Positions 6,744-13,190 of a stretch of DNA of 13,190 bases are shown here, in pieces. The notes beneath the pieces are model-generated. The model searched no databases, was not told where the DNA came from, and saw only the letters and a program-made list of their open reading frames with translations. A program made the position numbers and the translations under genes. The DNA comes from an uncultured Collinsella sp. (lineage in GTDB: Bacteria > Actinomycetota > Coriobacteriia > Coriobacteriales > Coriobacteriaceae), in the NCBI GenBank assembly GCA_900550785.1, contig URTL01000045.1, positions 1-13,190 of the forward strand, read 5' to 3'. Within the stretch, counting starts at the first letter, position 1; each line of letters starts with the position of its first letter.

Positions 6744-8006
6744 TTAAGCGCTGTAGCCCATCGCTTGCAGGACAAACATGACGACCGTGAGCACCGTAAT
6801 CACGGCGATAGTCGCCCAAGTGAGCATGTTCCACACGCGACCGTTGCGGTTGGCACCCATAATGTGACGGTCGGCTGCGATAACCACCTGGAACACCAGA
6901 ACCACGGGCAACAGCACACCATTGATGACCTGTGAGGTCATCATAATCTGGAACAGATCGACGCCGGGCATAAGCACCAGCACGGCAGAGATACCGATGA
7001 TGGCCGTAATGATGCCGCGATAGACCGGGGCCTCGTCCCAGCTGCGGTCGGCACCGCGCTCCCAGCCAAATGCCTCGCAGATAGCGCTCGACGTAACGCC
7101 CGGCAGCACGCAGGCAGCCAAGAAGCTCGCCGCGACCAGGCCCGAGGCAAACAGTACCGTGGACCACTGACCCGCAATAGGCTCCAGCGCGCGGGCAGCA
7201 TCGGCGGCATCGCTAATTTGAATACCCGCCGGGAACAGCACCGTACCGGTCGTGATGATAATGAAGCCCGCAATGATATCAGCAGCGATCGAGCCGCTCA
7301 CGGTATCAATACGCTGCAACACGATGTCGTCCTCGCCCGCATTCTTATCGACCACGTTGTTCTGAGCCAAGAAGATCATCCACGGTGCGATGGTGGTACC
7401 GATCGTTGCGACCACGAGCGACACGTAGCTGGGATCGTTCTGAATATTGGGAACGACCAAGTCGACCGCGACCTCGCCCCAGTTGGGGCCGGCCATAAAC
7501 GCGGCGACGATGTAGGTCACGAACACGCAGCTTACCAGCAGCAGAATCTTCTCGATGCGCTGGAAACTGCCCGACATGGTAAGCATCCACACCAGCAGCG
7601 CCACGAGCGGCACCGAGATGCTCGCCGGAACGCCAAACAGAGCAAGGCCGCTCGCGATACCCGCGAACTCCGAGATGGTCACCGCCGTGTTGGCGATCAA
7701 CAGCGCTGCCATGGCCAGCACGCTCTTGCGCACGCCAAAGCGCTCGCGAATGAGCGACGCCAGGCCCTTACCCGTGACGCATCCGCAGCGCGCCGCGGTC
7801 TCCTGCGTCACGATAAGCAGCACGGTCATGACGGGAAGCATCCAGAGCATCTTATAGCCATAGCTGGCGCCCGCGCTGGAATACGTGGCGATGCCGCCAG
7901 CGTCATTGCCCGAAAGCGCCGCCAGAAGACCGGGGCCCATGGCGCCAAAGATGGCCGCGATGGTCAGCTTTTGCTTGGTGCTCGGCTTTTGCTTCGTATT
8001 TTGCAC
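6744..8006 (-). CDS. NRAMP-related divalent metal transporter, probably magnesium type (NRMT)
   Basis: A 420-residue polytopic membrane protein of the SLC11/NRAMP fold with about 11 hydrophobic helices. The first helix carries GPG (24-26) and the metal-site motif as Asp35-Ala-Gly-Gly38, where classical NRAMPs have DPGN. The sixth helix has 'GTTIAPW' (203-209) where classical members have an 'ATVMPH'-like motif, so the metal-selecting Met is Ala207. Loss of that Met and a changed first motif are features of the NRMT magnesium-transporter branch, described from Eggerthella lenta, also a Coriobacterium. The start is GTG at 8006, 8 bases after the MgtE-like stop, with AGGTGG upstream; a longer frame to 8069 overlaps that gene and lacks family similarity. 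The operon partner also points to magnesium. Confidence 0.85.
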   Translation of the reverse strand: MQNTKQKPSTKQKLTIAAIFGAMGPGLLAALSGNDAGGIATYSSAGASYGYKMLWMLPVMTVLLIVTQETAARCGCVTGKGLASLIRERFGVRKSVLAMAALLIANTAVTISEFAGIASGLALFGVPASISVPLVALLVWMLTMSGSFQRIEKILLLVSCVFVTYIVAAFMAGPNWGEVAVDLVVPNIQNDPSYVSLVVATIGTTIAPWMIFLAQNNVVDKNAGEDDIVLQRIDTVSGSIAADIIAGFIIITTGTVLFPAGIQISDAADAARALEPIAGQWSTVLFASGLVAASFLAACVLPGVTSSAICEAFGWERGADRSWDEAPVYRGIITAIIGISAVLVLMPGVDLFQIMMTSQVINGVLLPVVLVFQVVIAADRHIMGANRNGRVWNMLTWATIAVITVLTVVMFVLQAMGYSA

Positions 8007-8014
8007 GCGACCAC

Positions 8015-9859
8015 CTACCCCATGACCGACATGGTGAGCAGCACCGCGGCGATGCAGTACGCCACACACGAGATCATGACGGCGATGACGTTCATGGCGG
8101 TACCCGACGTATTGAGGTCGTGCCCATCGCGCCAGAACAGCACCATCAGGTAAATCACGGCGCTCATGTTGCCCACCAGGCAGATGATGGCCGCGATGTT
8201 AAAGCAGCCGGTAAAGAGCTGCTCCTCAAACATAGGGGCATCGAGGAACGCGGCAGTGCGCACCAGCTGCGCGCACAGGTAAGTAACAAGCGAAAGGATC
8301 AGGCCCATACCCGTGCTCTGGAAGAAGAATCCCAGGTACGGTTTGGGCTCGTCGTCGTGACCGTCGTACTCGAGGAAGTAGTTCTTGACGAACGACACCA
8401 TGCGCGAGGCCGCCAGCAGCACGAGCGGCATGGCGCACATGGGGAACACCACCAGATGCGCGGAGCCCAGCGCCGTCCCCAGCACCGTCGCCATAATGCA
8501 CGAGGCGATGCCCCACACGACGACCCAGTACTGACGATGCACGAACCAGCTGAGCACGTTCGTCGAGTCGTCCGACGCGCTATCGCCCGAGCCGACACCG
8601 GCGATCTGCAGGTCCTCCTGATGCTCCTCGGCGATAACGTCCATGGCGTCGTCGAAGGTCACGATGCCCAGGATATGACGGTTCTCGTCGCAGACAGGGA
8701 TGGCAACCAGGTCGTACTTGGTCATCTCGTCCGTCACGTCTTCCTGGTCCTCGTCGGGCGACACGTAGACCAGGTCGCGATAGGCGAGCTGGCCCAGCGT
8801 GGCATCGCGGTCGGCCACGATCAACGTGCGCAGCGAGAGCACGCCGGTGAGCATGCCGCTCGGATCCTCCGTATAGACGTAATAGACACTCTCGAAGTCC
8901 TCATCGAGTTTGCGAATCGCCTCGATGGCATCGCCGACCGTCGCCGTGGCGGGCAGCGAGACAAACTCCGAGGTCATGATGCGGCCGGCGGTGTTGTCCT
9001 CATAGCCCAGCAGGTTACGAATCGCTTTCTCCTCCTTGACGCCCATCAGGCGCAGGAGCTTCTCGGCCTTCTCGTAATCGAGCTCGTCGATCAGGTCGGC
9101 GGCGTCGTCCGGGTCCATCATGGCCAGCATCGACGATGCGTCGGTGTCGGACAGGCCCTCGAGCATCTCGGTCATAAGCTCGTCGTCATCGAACTCCGAG
9201 ATGGCCTCGGCGGCCTGGGCGGTATCGAGCTGCGCAAACACCTGCGCACGTAGGCGCGGGTCGAGCTGCTCGATAATGTCGGCGATGTCGGCAGGGTGCA
9301 GCTCGCCGAGCGTCTTGTGCGACACCGAGAGTTGAATGTTCTTGGTCGAGCGGTCGAGCAGGTCCATGTAGGACCAAGCGATGATGTCCTCACTGAGCGG
9401 CTTGCCCAGGTGCTTCATAAAGCCTTCGACGATATGCTCGAGCGCGGGGCTGATGGCGCGTAGCAGACCGCGGGCACCGACCTCGGCGCCCAGCAGGCGC
9501 AGCTGATTTTCGCCCGACATGGAAAACTTGATGTCGTTGACGCGCACGACCTTCATGCCCTGCGTGTCGACAATCTGCTTGTTGAGCACGTCGCGGGCAA
9601 GCAGGAGCTCGGTCGGCTGCAGGTACGAAAAACGGATTTCGGTGGCCGACGTCTTAAGGTGTACGCCCGTCTCGTCGATACGGTCGACCCATTTGCGCCA
9701 GCTGATCATAAACGGCGTCTTGCCGGGTCCGCGGAACGCGAGCGACGTCACGTGCGGAAAAACTTCGCCGGTAGCAATGCCAAAATCGTTCACAACGCCG
9801 AGCTTTTCGCCGTCGACGTCCAAGACCGGCAATTTGAGCATCTCACTCAGATAATTCAA
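8015..9859 (-). CDS. MgtE-like PRC/MgtE_N/CBS membrane protein with atypical transmembrane domain
   Basis: A 614-residue protein. Residues about 3-125 hold two PRC-barrel-like segments ('LPVLDVDGEKLG', then 'IVDTQGMKVVRV'). About 187-285 is an acidic MgtE N domain ('LHPADIADI', 'DPDDAADLIDEL'). About 291-425 is a CBS pair ('AGRIMTSEFV', 'LTGVLSLRTL', 'GIVTFDDAMDVI'). Five hydrophobic helices lie at about 441-612. The soluble part would sense magnesium or nucleotides at the inner membrane face. The membrane part has neither the GGNxGxQ motif of MgtE TM2 nor the DPAxxSGPxxTTxxD motif of TM4-5, and residues 588-600 contain no acidic residue. It may not conduct ions itself but regulate the NRAMP-related neighbour. 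Start is probably TTG at 9859 with GGGGAG five bases upstream, giving a complete PRC beginning; ATG at 9841 is the alternative. Confidence 0.88.
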   Translation of the reverse strand: MNYLSEMLKLPVLDVDGEKLGVVNDFGIATGEVFPHVTSLAFRGPGKTPFMISWRKWVDRIDETGVHLKTSATEIRFSYLQPTELLLARDVLNKQIVDTQGMKVVRVNDIKFSMSGENQLRLLGAEVGARGLLRAISPALEHIVEGFMKHLGKPLSEDIIAWSYMDLLDRSTKNIQLSVSHKTLGELHPADIADIIEQLDPRLRAQVFAQLDTAQAAEAISEFDDDELMTEMLEGLSDTDASSMLAMMDPDDAADLIDELDYEKAEKLLRLMGVKEEKAIRNLLGYEDNTAGRIMTSEFVSLPATATVGDAIEAIRKLDEDFESVYYVYTEDPSGMLTGVLSLRTLIVADRDATLGQLAYRDLVYVSPDEDQEDVTDEMTKYDLVAIPVCDENRHILGIVTFDDAMDVIAEEHQEDLQIAGVGSGDSASDDSTNVLSWFVHRQYWVVVWGIASCIMATVLGTALGSAHLVVFPMCAMPLVLLAASRMVSFVKNYFLEYDGHDDEPKPYLGFFFQSTGMGLILSLVTYLCAQLVRTAAFLDAPMFEEQLFTGCFNIAAIICLVGNMSAVIYLMVLFWRDGHDLNTSGTAMNVIAVMISCVAYCIAAVLLTMSVMG

Positions 9860-9875
9860 TGGTGCTCCCCATCAT
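9843..9875 (-). CDS. Possible short upstream ORF overlapping the mgtE-like start
   Basis: The best ribosome site in the leader, GGAGG (9880-9884), does not serve the mgtE-like frame. It precedes ATGATG (9875-9870), which opens a frame encoding MMGSTIELSE and then TGA at 9845-9843. The frame overlaps the TTG start (9859), and its stop is one base before the in-frame ATG at 9841. Translation of this peptide would pass over the GGGGAG site of the main gene, allowing coupling or leader-peptide control. Such a short frame could also be chance. Confidence 0.35.
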   Translation of the reverse strand: MMGSTIELSE

Positions 9876-10060
9876 TATTCCTCCGGACGCGGCCGCGCGT
9901 GCGGCGTCCGGGGGCTTCTGGATATGTATACGCATGCGCGGGCGGCACGCCGCTCGACGCTTACACCCCGTGCATGCGCAGAAAGCACCTGCATGGGGTC
10001 ATCGACTGTATGGTCGAGGTTTGGATTTCACCTGTAACCTTTCTCTTGACCCTCATTAAC
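9876..10060 (-). promoter_or_regulatory. Structured leader of the mgtE-like/NRAMP operon (candidate riboswitch-like element)
   Basis: About 185 nt between the predicted transcription start and the coding region, with several possible stems on the minus-strand RNA. P1 GGGTCA/TGACCC (10047-10052 with 9996-10001) closes P2 AGGTT/AACCT (10036-10040 with 10017-10021) and P3 TCGAC/GTCGA (10013-10017 with 10002-10006). A long imperfect hairpin (9965-9999, ACCCC/GGGGT ends) shares bases with P1, so the two exclude each other. A GC-rich hairpin CCGGACGC/GCGTCCGG (9883-9911) runs into the GGAGG ribosome site and can pair part of it. I do not recognise the M-box consensus. Function is inferred from position. 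Confidence 0.45.
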
Positions 10061-10067
10061 CGCAGTA

Positions 10068-10076
10068 ACTATAGCA
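10068..10076 (-). promoter_or_regulatory. Extended -10 promoter of the mgtE-like operon
   Basis: Minus-strand TGCTATAGT fits an extended -10 element (TGnTATAAT with one mismatch). No convincing -35 box is present at 17 bases (ATGCCG), which extended -10 promoters tolerate. Transcription would begin near 10060, giving a leader of about 200 nt. Confidence 0.45.
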
Positions 10077-10150
10077 TCAGCATCGCCCTGCGGCATCGAA
10101 TTTATGCGCTGCACATTGCAGGCATACCAAACGCTGACGCATCCGTGACA

Positions 10151-10179
10151 TAGTCATTGGGGACGTTCTTAAATGACTA
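10151..10179. repeat. 8-bp inverted repeat downstream of the deacetylase-like gene
   Basis: TAGTCATT (10151-10158) and AATGACTA (10172-10179) are exact inverted copies with a 13-base spacer. A competing ATTGGG (10156-10161) / CCCAAT (10180-10185) pairing overlaps it. It begins 8 bases after the stop of the deacetylase-like gene but has no T tract, so it would be a poor terminator. It may be a dispersed intergenic repeat. Confidence 0.45.
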
Positions 10180-10187
10180 CCCAATAA

Positions 10188-11594
10188 CTACTCTGTGGTG
10201 TCGTTGTCCTCGGCAAGTTGGGGGAACACGGCGTTTTTGGGCATGGTGACCTTCGTCAGCGAGGTGAGCTTTTTGCTCAGCGATGTATCCGTCTTGACCA
10301 GATCGCTCAATGTCACGATTTTGTAGCCGTCGGCAATAAGCCCATCGATAATCTGCGGCAGCGCCTCGAGCGTCTGCTCGGCACATTCATCGTTGTCGGT
10401 CAGCAGCACAATGTTGCCCGGCGTCACCGAATCGAGCACCGTCGAGACCTGCTCGTCGGCACCGTTGAGCAGCCAGTCGCCCGAATCGATATTCCACGAG
10501 ACCACGGCAGACACCAGGTCCATCGCATCAATCCAGTTTTGCTCGTCAAAGGCTGCGTAAGGAGCACGCAAAAGCATCGTCTTCACGCCGGTCGCGGACT
10601 TGATCGCCTCGGTGCCCTTCGAAACCTGCTCGCGCACCGCATCGCGGTCCTGGCCTTTGAGCGATTCGTCGCTGTAACTGTTGGAGCCGACCTCGCAGCC
10701 GGCGTCGACAATCGCCTTGGACGTGGAGGGCGAGGCCTCGGCCGCATCGCCCGACAGGAAGAACGTCGCGGTGACGCCCTTTTCCTTTAGCACCTGCAAG
10801 ACCTGCTTGGTCGCGCCGCTCGGGCCCTCATCAAACGTCAGCGCCACGTACTTTTCGTTGCCCTTGGGCGCCACGCTCGCGCACTCGACCACGCAATCGG
10901 TGGTGGGCACGACCTCGCCGCGGTCCTGCGTCTTGCCCGATTGCTCGCCGACCCACACCTCAGAGCGACCCTGGATACCCCACGTCTTAACGTACTCGAT
11001 GGCACCCGTGCCCTCGACCTTGAGCTTGGGCTCGATAACCGTCGCCTGGACCTCGTGCTTCTCGTACGTGTCGCGGCCGTCTTTGACCGTCACCTTCTCG
11101 CCGCCCGTAAGCTCGCGGCTTTTCCACTTGCCCTGTTTTATGCGCTTGCCGTCCACCTTCACCGACAGCTTTTCGCCGCCATGGCGGGTCAGCACGTTGT
11201 CGTCAACGGCCAGCAGATCCCCGGCGTCGTAGGTATCGGTCAGCTCCTGGTCGTCGATGAGATTTTGCAGCGTAGAGCCGACGCGCACTGCAGTCTCCTG
11301 GCCGTTGAGGACGACATCCACGCTGCGGTTGACGTAGCCCACAACGGCGGCGACAAACAGCACGAGCGCGCAGCCCACGGCGATGAGTGCATAGGGCAGG
11401 CGAGACGGACGACGGGGCGTGCGGCCGTTGCCGATGCGAGCGCTTCGGTCGCTAAAGCCGCGGCTATGGTTGAGATACATCGCGCCGGGCTTACGGTGAC
11501 GCTTGCGCTGACCGCTGGACAGCTGCCCCAGATCGCGGCGCGCCGTCGGACGCGCGCCCGGGCGTCCGTGTGAATATGATCCGTTTTGGCGCAT
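10188..11594 (-). CDS. Membrane-anchored polysaccharide-deacetylase-fold protein with degenerate active site
   Basis: A 468-residue protein. A basic cytoplasmic tail (1-66) is followed by one membrane anchor (about 68-88). Next come a DUF348/G5-like beta-rich stalk ('VDVVLNGQETAVRVG', about 92-140, and onward) and a NodB-type domain (about 250-440) outside the cell. The NodB motifs can be traced but are altered. Motif 1 is TFDEGP (253-258) instead of TFDDGP. Motif 2 is SNSYSDES (304-311), where the family has HxxxH, so both zinc His are replaced. Motif 3 is RAPY (343-346) and motif 4 is DSGDW (370-374). Motif 5 is 'IVLLTD', with Thr399 where a His is expected. Normal function is removal of acetyl groups from peptidoglycan or glycans; here catalysis is doubtful and a glycan-binding or structural role is possible. 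Start is ATG at 11594 after GGAGG. Confidence 0.85.
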   Translation of the reverse strand: MRQNGSYSHGRPGARPTARRDLGQLSSGQRKRHRKPGAMYLNHSRGFSDRSARIGNGRTPRRPSRLPYALIAVGCALVLFVAAVVGYVNRSVDVVLNGQETAVRVGSTLQNLIDDQELTDTYDAGDLLAVDDNVLTRHGGEKLSVKVDGKRIKQGKWKSRELTGGEKVTVKDGRDTYEKHEVQATVIEPKLKVEGTGAIEYVKTWGIQGRSEVWVGEQSGKTQDRGEVVPTTDCVVECASVAPKGNEKYVALTFDEGPSGATKQVLQVLKEKGVTATFFLSGDAAEASPSTSKAIVDAGCEVGSNSYSDESLKGQDRDAVREQVSKGTEAIKSATGVKTMLLRAPYAAFDEQNWIDAMDLVSAVVSWNIDSGDWLLNGADEQVSTVLDSVTPGNIVLLTDNDECAEQTLEALPQIIDGLIADGYKIVTLSDLVKTDTSLSKKLTSLTKVTMPKNAVFPQLAEDNDTTE

Positions 11595-11615
11595 GTGCCC
11601 TCCCCCATAAACGCA

Positions 11616-11645
11616 GCAAGCCGGAGCAACAGGTCTCCGGCTTGC
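11616..11645 (-). terminator. Hairpin between the PRC-barrel and deacetylase-like genes
   Basis: Perfect 11-bp stem GCAAGCCGGAG (11616-11626) / CTCCGGCTTGC (11635-11645) with an 8-base loop, 21 bases beyond the PRC-barrel gene stop on the minus strand. The following minus-strand bases (TGCGTTTATG) are only weakly T-rich. It is a terminator, an attenuator, or an RNA-stability stem ahead of the deacetylase-like gene. Confidence 0.55.
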
Positions 11646-11666
11646 CTCCCATCAATTGGTACGTCG

Positions 11667-12422
11667 CTATTTGCTGGCTTTCGACGAGCCCCCGCTCGCC
11701 TTTTGGTATTCGTCCTTAAAGGCCTTGAACATACCGCGCGTCTTGCCGAGCTGCTTACCCAACGCGCGACTGCCCTTGTCCACGGCGACCGAACCTTTGT
11801 CATCGAGCACTTTGGCGCCCTTTTTGACCTTATCGCCCACCACGACGCTTGCCTCGGCAGCCTTTGCGGCGGCGCCGCCCGAATACCCGAGCGACTTAAC
11901 CTCGTCCGAAACGATCATCGCGCCGTCCGCATAGCCGCGCAGCATCGTCGGCGGCATCTGCGTGTCGCCCACCAGCACACTCGAGGCAGTGCCGGCGGTC
12001 ACGTAGAACGTCTGCACGACGCCCGAACGCGGCTTGAACTCCACATCCGAGCAATAGCCGACGACATCGCCCGACTCCGTGCGCACGTCCATGCCAACCC
12101 AGATAATGCAATCATCCAGGTTGATGTCGAGACGCTTGGCCGCAGCGGTATCGTAGGTGCCCTTGACGTCGTCAACCGCAATGGCGCCCTCGTAGACGCC
12201 AATGGCATCGAGCGCCACAAATCGATCAGGGCGCTCGATCATACCCGCGATATCGGACTGGCGGACCATAAAGCCCACCACGCGCGTACCGCCCGGGGTA
12301 AAGACCGGAAAGTGAATCTTGCCGAGCTTTTTAGGGCTGCGCGGCGTGCCGTCTTTTTTGGTGCGCTTATCCTCGGTAGGCTTGCGATAGATCTTGGCGC
12401 CGACAAAATCCCCGGCGCGCAT
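11667..12422 (-). CDS. PRC-barrel-like domain protein
   Basis: A 251-residue protein of unknown role. Residues 1-85 ('RAGDFVGAKIYRK', 'GKIHFPVFTPGGTRVVGFMV') and about 103-172 ('VGMDVRTESGDVVGYCSDVEF') look like two PRC-barrel-like beta segments separated by a linker. The C-terminal 180-251 part is rich in Lys, Ala and Gly and probably helical. No signal peptide or clear membrane helix is seen. PRC barrels bind other proteins, RNA or lipids in proteins such as RimM and the photosynthetic reaction-centre H subunit; no specific partner is evident. The ATG overlaps the stop of the YtxH gene by one base (TAATG), with GAGG just upstream, so the two are coupled and probably act together at the membrane. 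Confidence 0.7.
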   Translation of the reverse strand: MRAGDFVGAKIYRKPTEDKRTKKDGTPRSPKKLGKIHFPVFTPGGTRVVGFMVRQSDIAGMIERPDRFVALDAIGVYEGAIAVDDVKGTYDTAAAKRLDINLDDCIIWVGMDVRTESGDVVGYCSDVEFKPRSGVVQTFYVTAGTASSVLVGDTQMPPTMLRGYADGAMIVSDEVKSLGYSGGAAAKAAEASVVVGDKVKKGAKVLDDKGSVAVDKGSRALGKQLGKTRGMFKAFKDEYQKASGGSSKASK

Positions 12423-12817
12423 TATGCCTCGGTCGAAGGCTCCGCGGCCTCGGCGTCGGCCTCGGCGGCGTTCTCGACCACGACATCGGCGGCGGGCGTC
12501 ACGTTACCGCCCGAGATGGCGTCGTTGAGTTGCTCGCGCAGCTGGTCCATGCGCTCGCGGGCAAGGTCGACCTTGGCACGCAGGTCATCGGTCTTGGCGT
12601 CGACCATCGGGCCAAAATCGTTGACCGCGGCGCGGGCCTCCTCGGCACCGTGCTCGTAGGTGTCGCGCATGTTATCCCAGGCGTCGTTGGCGATATCGGC
12701 AGCCATGGCGCGGGTCTCGGCGCCCGAGCGCGGAGCCAGGGCGACGCCGATGATGGCGCCGGCGGCAGCACCGAAGAGCGCACCCGAGATAAAGTTGAAA
12801 GTCTTACCCATGTTCAT
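12422..12817 (-). CDS. YtxH-domain membrane protein
   Basis: A 131-residue small protein. Residues about 9-38 form the YtxH signature: a Gly/Ala-rich membrane helix ('SGALFGAAAGAIIGVALAP') ending in the typical 'APRSGAETR'. The middle (about 40-105) is charged and probably coiled coil ('RERMDQLREQLND'). The C-terminal 25 residues are Ala/Glu-rich. YtxH proteins are small envelope-associated proteins, often stress-linked in Bacillus, with no defined biochemical activity. Two ATGs are possible: 12817 (MNMGK), and 12811 (MGK), which has the better spacing of seven bases from AGAGG. It is the first gene of a probable operon with the PRC-barrel protein. Confidence 0.82.
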   Translation of the reverse strand: MNMGKTFNFISGALFGAAAGAIIGVALAPRSGAETRAMAADIANDAWDNMRDTYEHGAEEARAAVNDFGPMVDAKTDDLRAKVDLARERMDQLREQLNDAISGGNVTPAADVVVENAAEADAEAAEPSTEA

Positions 12818-12862
12818 TCCTCTCCTGCGGGCACCTCGGCGCCCACCGTTTGAATGCTGTCC

Positions 12863-12868
12863 ATTATA
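12863..12868 (-). promoter_or_regulatory. Candidate -10 box for the ytxH-PRC operon
   Basis: Exact TATAAT on the minus strand, about 46 bases upstream of the ytxH start. No strong -35 match is seen at 16-18 bases. It separates this operon from the upstream partial gene, which stops 79 bases earlier. Confidence 0.45.
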
Positions 12869-12947
12869 CCCGCAGCACAGCGCTTGCCGTCTTGCTCATC
12901 TGCGTACGGTAAAGGCGCAGGTACATGATGGTGATAAGCGGGTGAGC

Positions 12948-13190
12948 CTACTCCTGCGGCATGGCAGGCATAGCCACCGTGGCGGCCGGGTCCTCGCCGG
13001 CGCCGTCAACGAGCGGTAGGTTGCCCTCGTGCGCGGGAGCAACCGGAGCCGTCGCCGCGCCACCGTAGACGGCAGCGGGGGCCTCGTGGCTTTCGGCGGT
13101 CGCGCCCTCGGTATCGATTACCTCCTGCGGCTCGTCGTCAAAGCTCGGGACGCCCTGAGGCTCCGCGGGCTCGGGCTCGACGGCCTCCTC
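12948..13190 (-). CDS. C-terminal tail of an unidentified protein, partial
   Basis: An open minus-strand frame enters from the right edge and ends at TAG (12948-12950), giving 80 residues. It begins EEAVEPEPAEPQGVPSF and ends with 'DPAATVAMPAMPQE'. It is rich in Glu, Ala and Pro with few basic residues, so it looks like a disordered acidic tail. Codon use matches the surrounding genes (G or C in most third positions), and the frame is uninterrupted to the edge, which supports a real gene. There is no domain to name it by. The start lies outside the window, so length and function cannot be given. Confidence 0.7.
   Translation of the reverse strand, partial: EEAVEPEPAEPQGVPSFDDEPQEVIDTEGATAESHEAPAAVYGGAATAPVAPAHEGNLPLVDGAGEDPAATVAMPAMPQE

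Noticed and set aside
8007..8069. N-terminal extension of the NRAMP-related protein to 8069
   Set aside because: It would overlap the MgtE-like coding region by more than 50 bases and adds a Gly/His-rich segment without family support. The GTG at 8006 fits operon spacing better.
7218..8153. A 311-codon plus-strand frame opposite the NRAMP-related gene
   Set aside because: Its composition is a low-complexity charged shadow (many Arg, His, Asp). The opposite strand encodes a clear membrane transporter with conserved motifs.
9876..10060. M-box magnesium riboswitch
   Set aside because: Position and gene context fit, but the conserved M-box core sequences that I know are not visible. I therefore report it only as an unclassified structured leader.

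Overview
The window looks like chromosome from a high-GC Gram-positive of the Coriobacteriia, most likely Collinsella or a near relative. This is inference from GC-rich codon use, the gene families and their pairings; there is no rRNA or other marker to prove it. No tRNA, rRNA, CRISPR array, transposase or phage gene was found.

Layout, left to right. (1) 1-1383, minus strand: a short-chain dehydrogenase (634-1383) followed by the N-terminal part of a KdgT-type 2-keto-3-deoxygluconate permease (525 to the window edge). A hairpin lies between them, so this is probably a sugar-acid uptake and oxidation unit. (2) 1596-6304, plus strand: a MarR-type regulator and the two halves of a heterodimeric ABC exporter. 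They form one tightly overlapping operon (GTGA and TAATG junctions) that ends in a strong terminator. A perfect 15-bp inverted repeat covers the GTG start of the regulator. The exporter has one degenerate and one consensus ATP site, and its first subunit carries an outside insert of about 215 residues. (3) 6372-6690: an AT-rich, apparently non-coding island bounded by about 30-bp inverted repeats, with a perfect 11-bp palindrome inside. (4) 6744-10076, minus strand: an MgtE-like protein (two PRC-barrel-like segments, MgtE N domain, CBS pair, five membrane segments) and an NRAMP-related transporter 8 bases behind it. The NRAMP motifs resemble the magnesium-transporting NRMT branch rather than manganese/iron NRAMPs. 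The MgtE-like protein lacks the usual MgtE pore signatures, so the pair may be a regulated magnesium importer. A leader of about 200 nt with several possible stems and a small overlapping upstream ORF precedes it. (5) 10188-12817, minus strand: a YtxH-domain protein, a PRC-barrel-like protein (TAATG overlap), and a membrane-anchored polysaccharide-deacetylase-fold protein whose metal-binding residues are mostly replaced. (6) 12948-13190, minus strand: the acidic C-terminal tail of an unidentified protein that continues beyond the window.

The most interesting candidate for something new is the NRMT/MgtE-like pair with its leader. The inverted repeat on the MarR start, the degenerate deacetylase and the AT-rich island come next.
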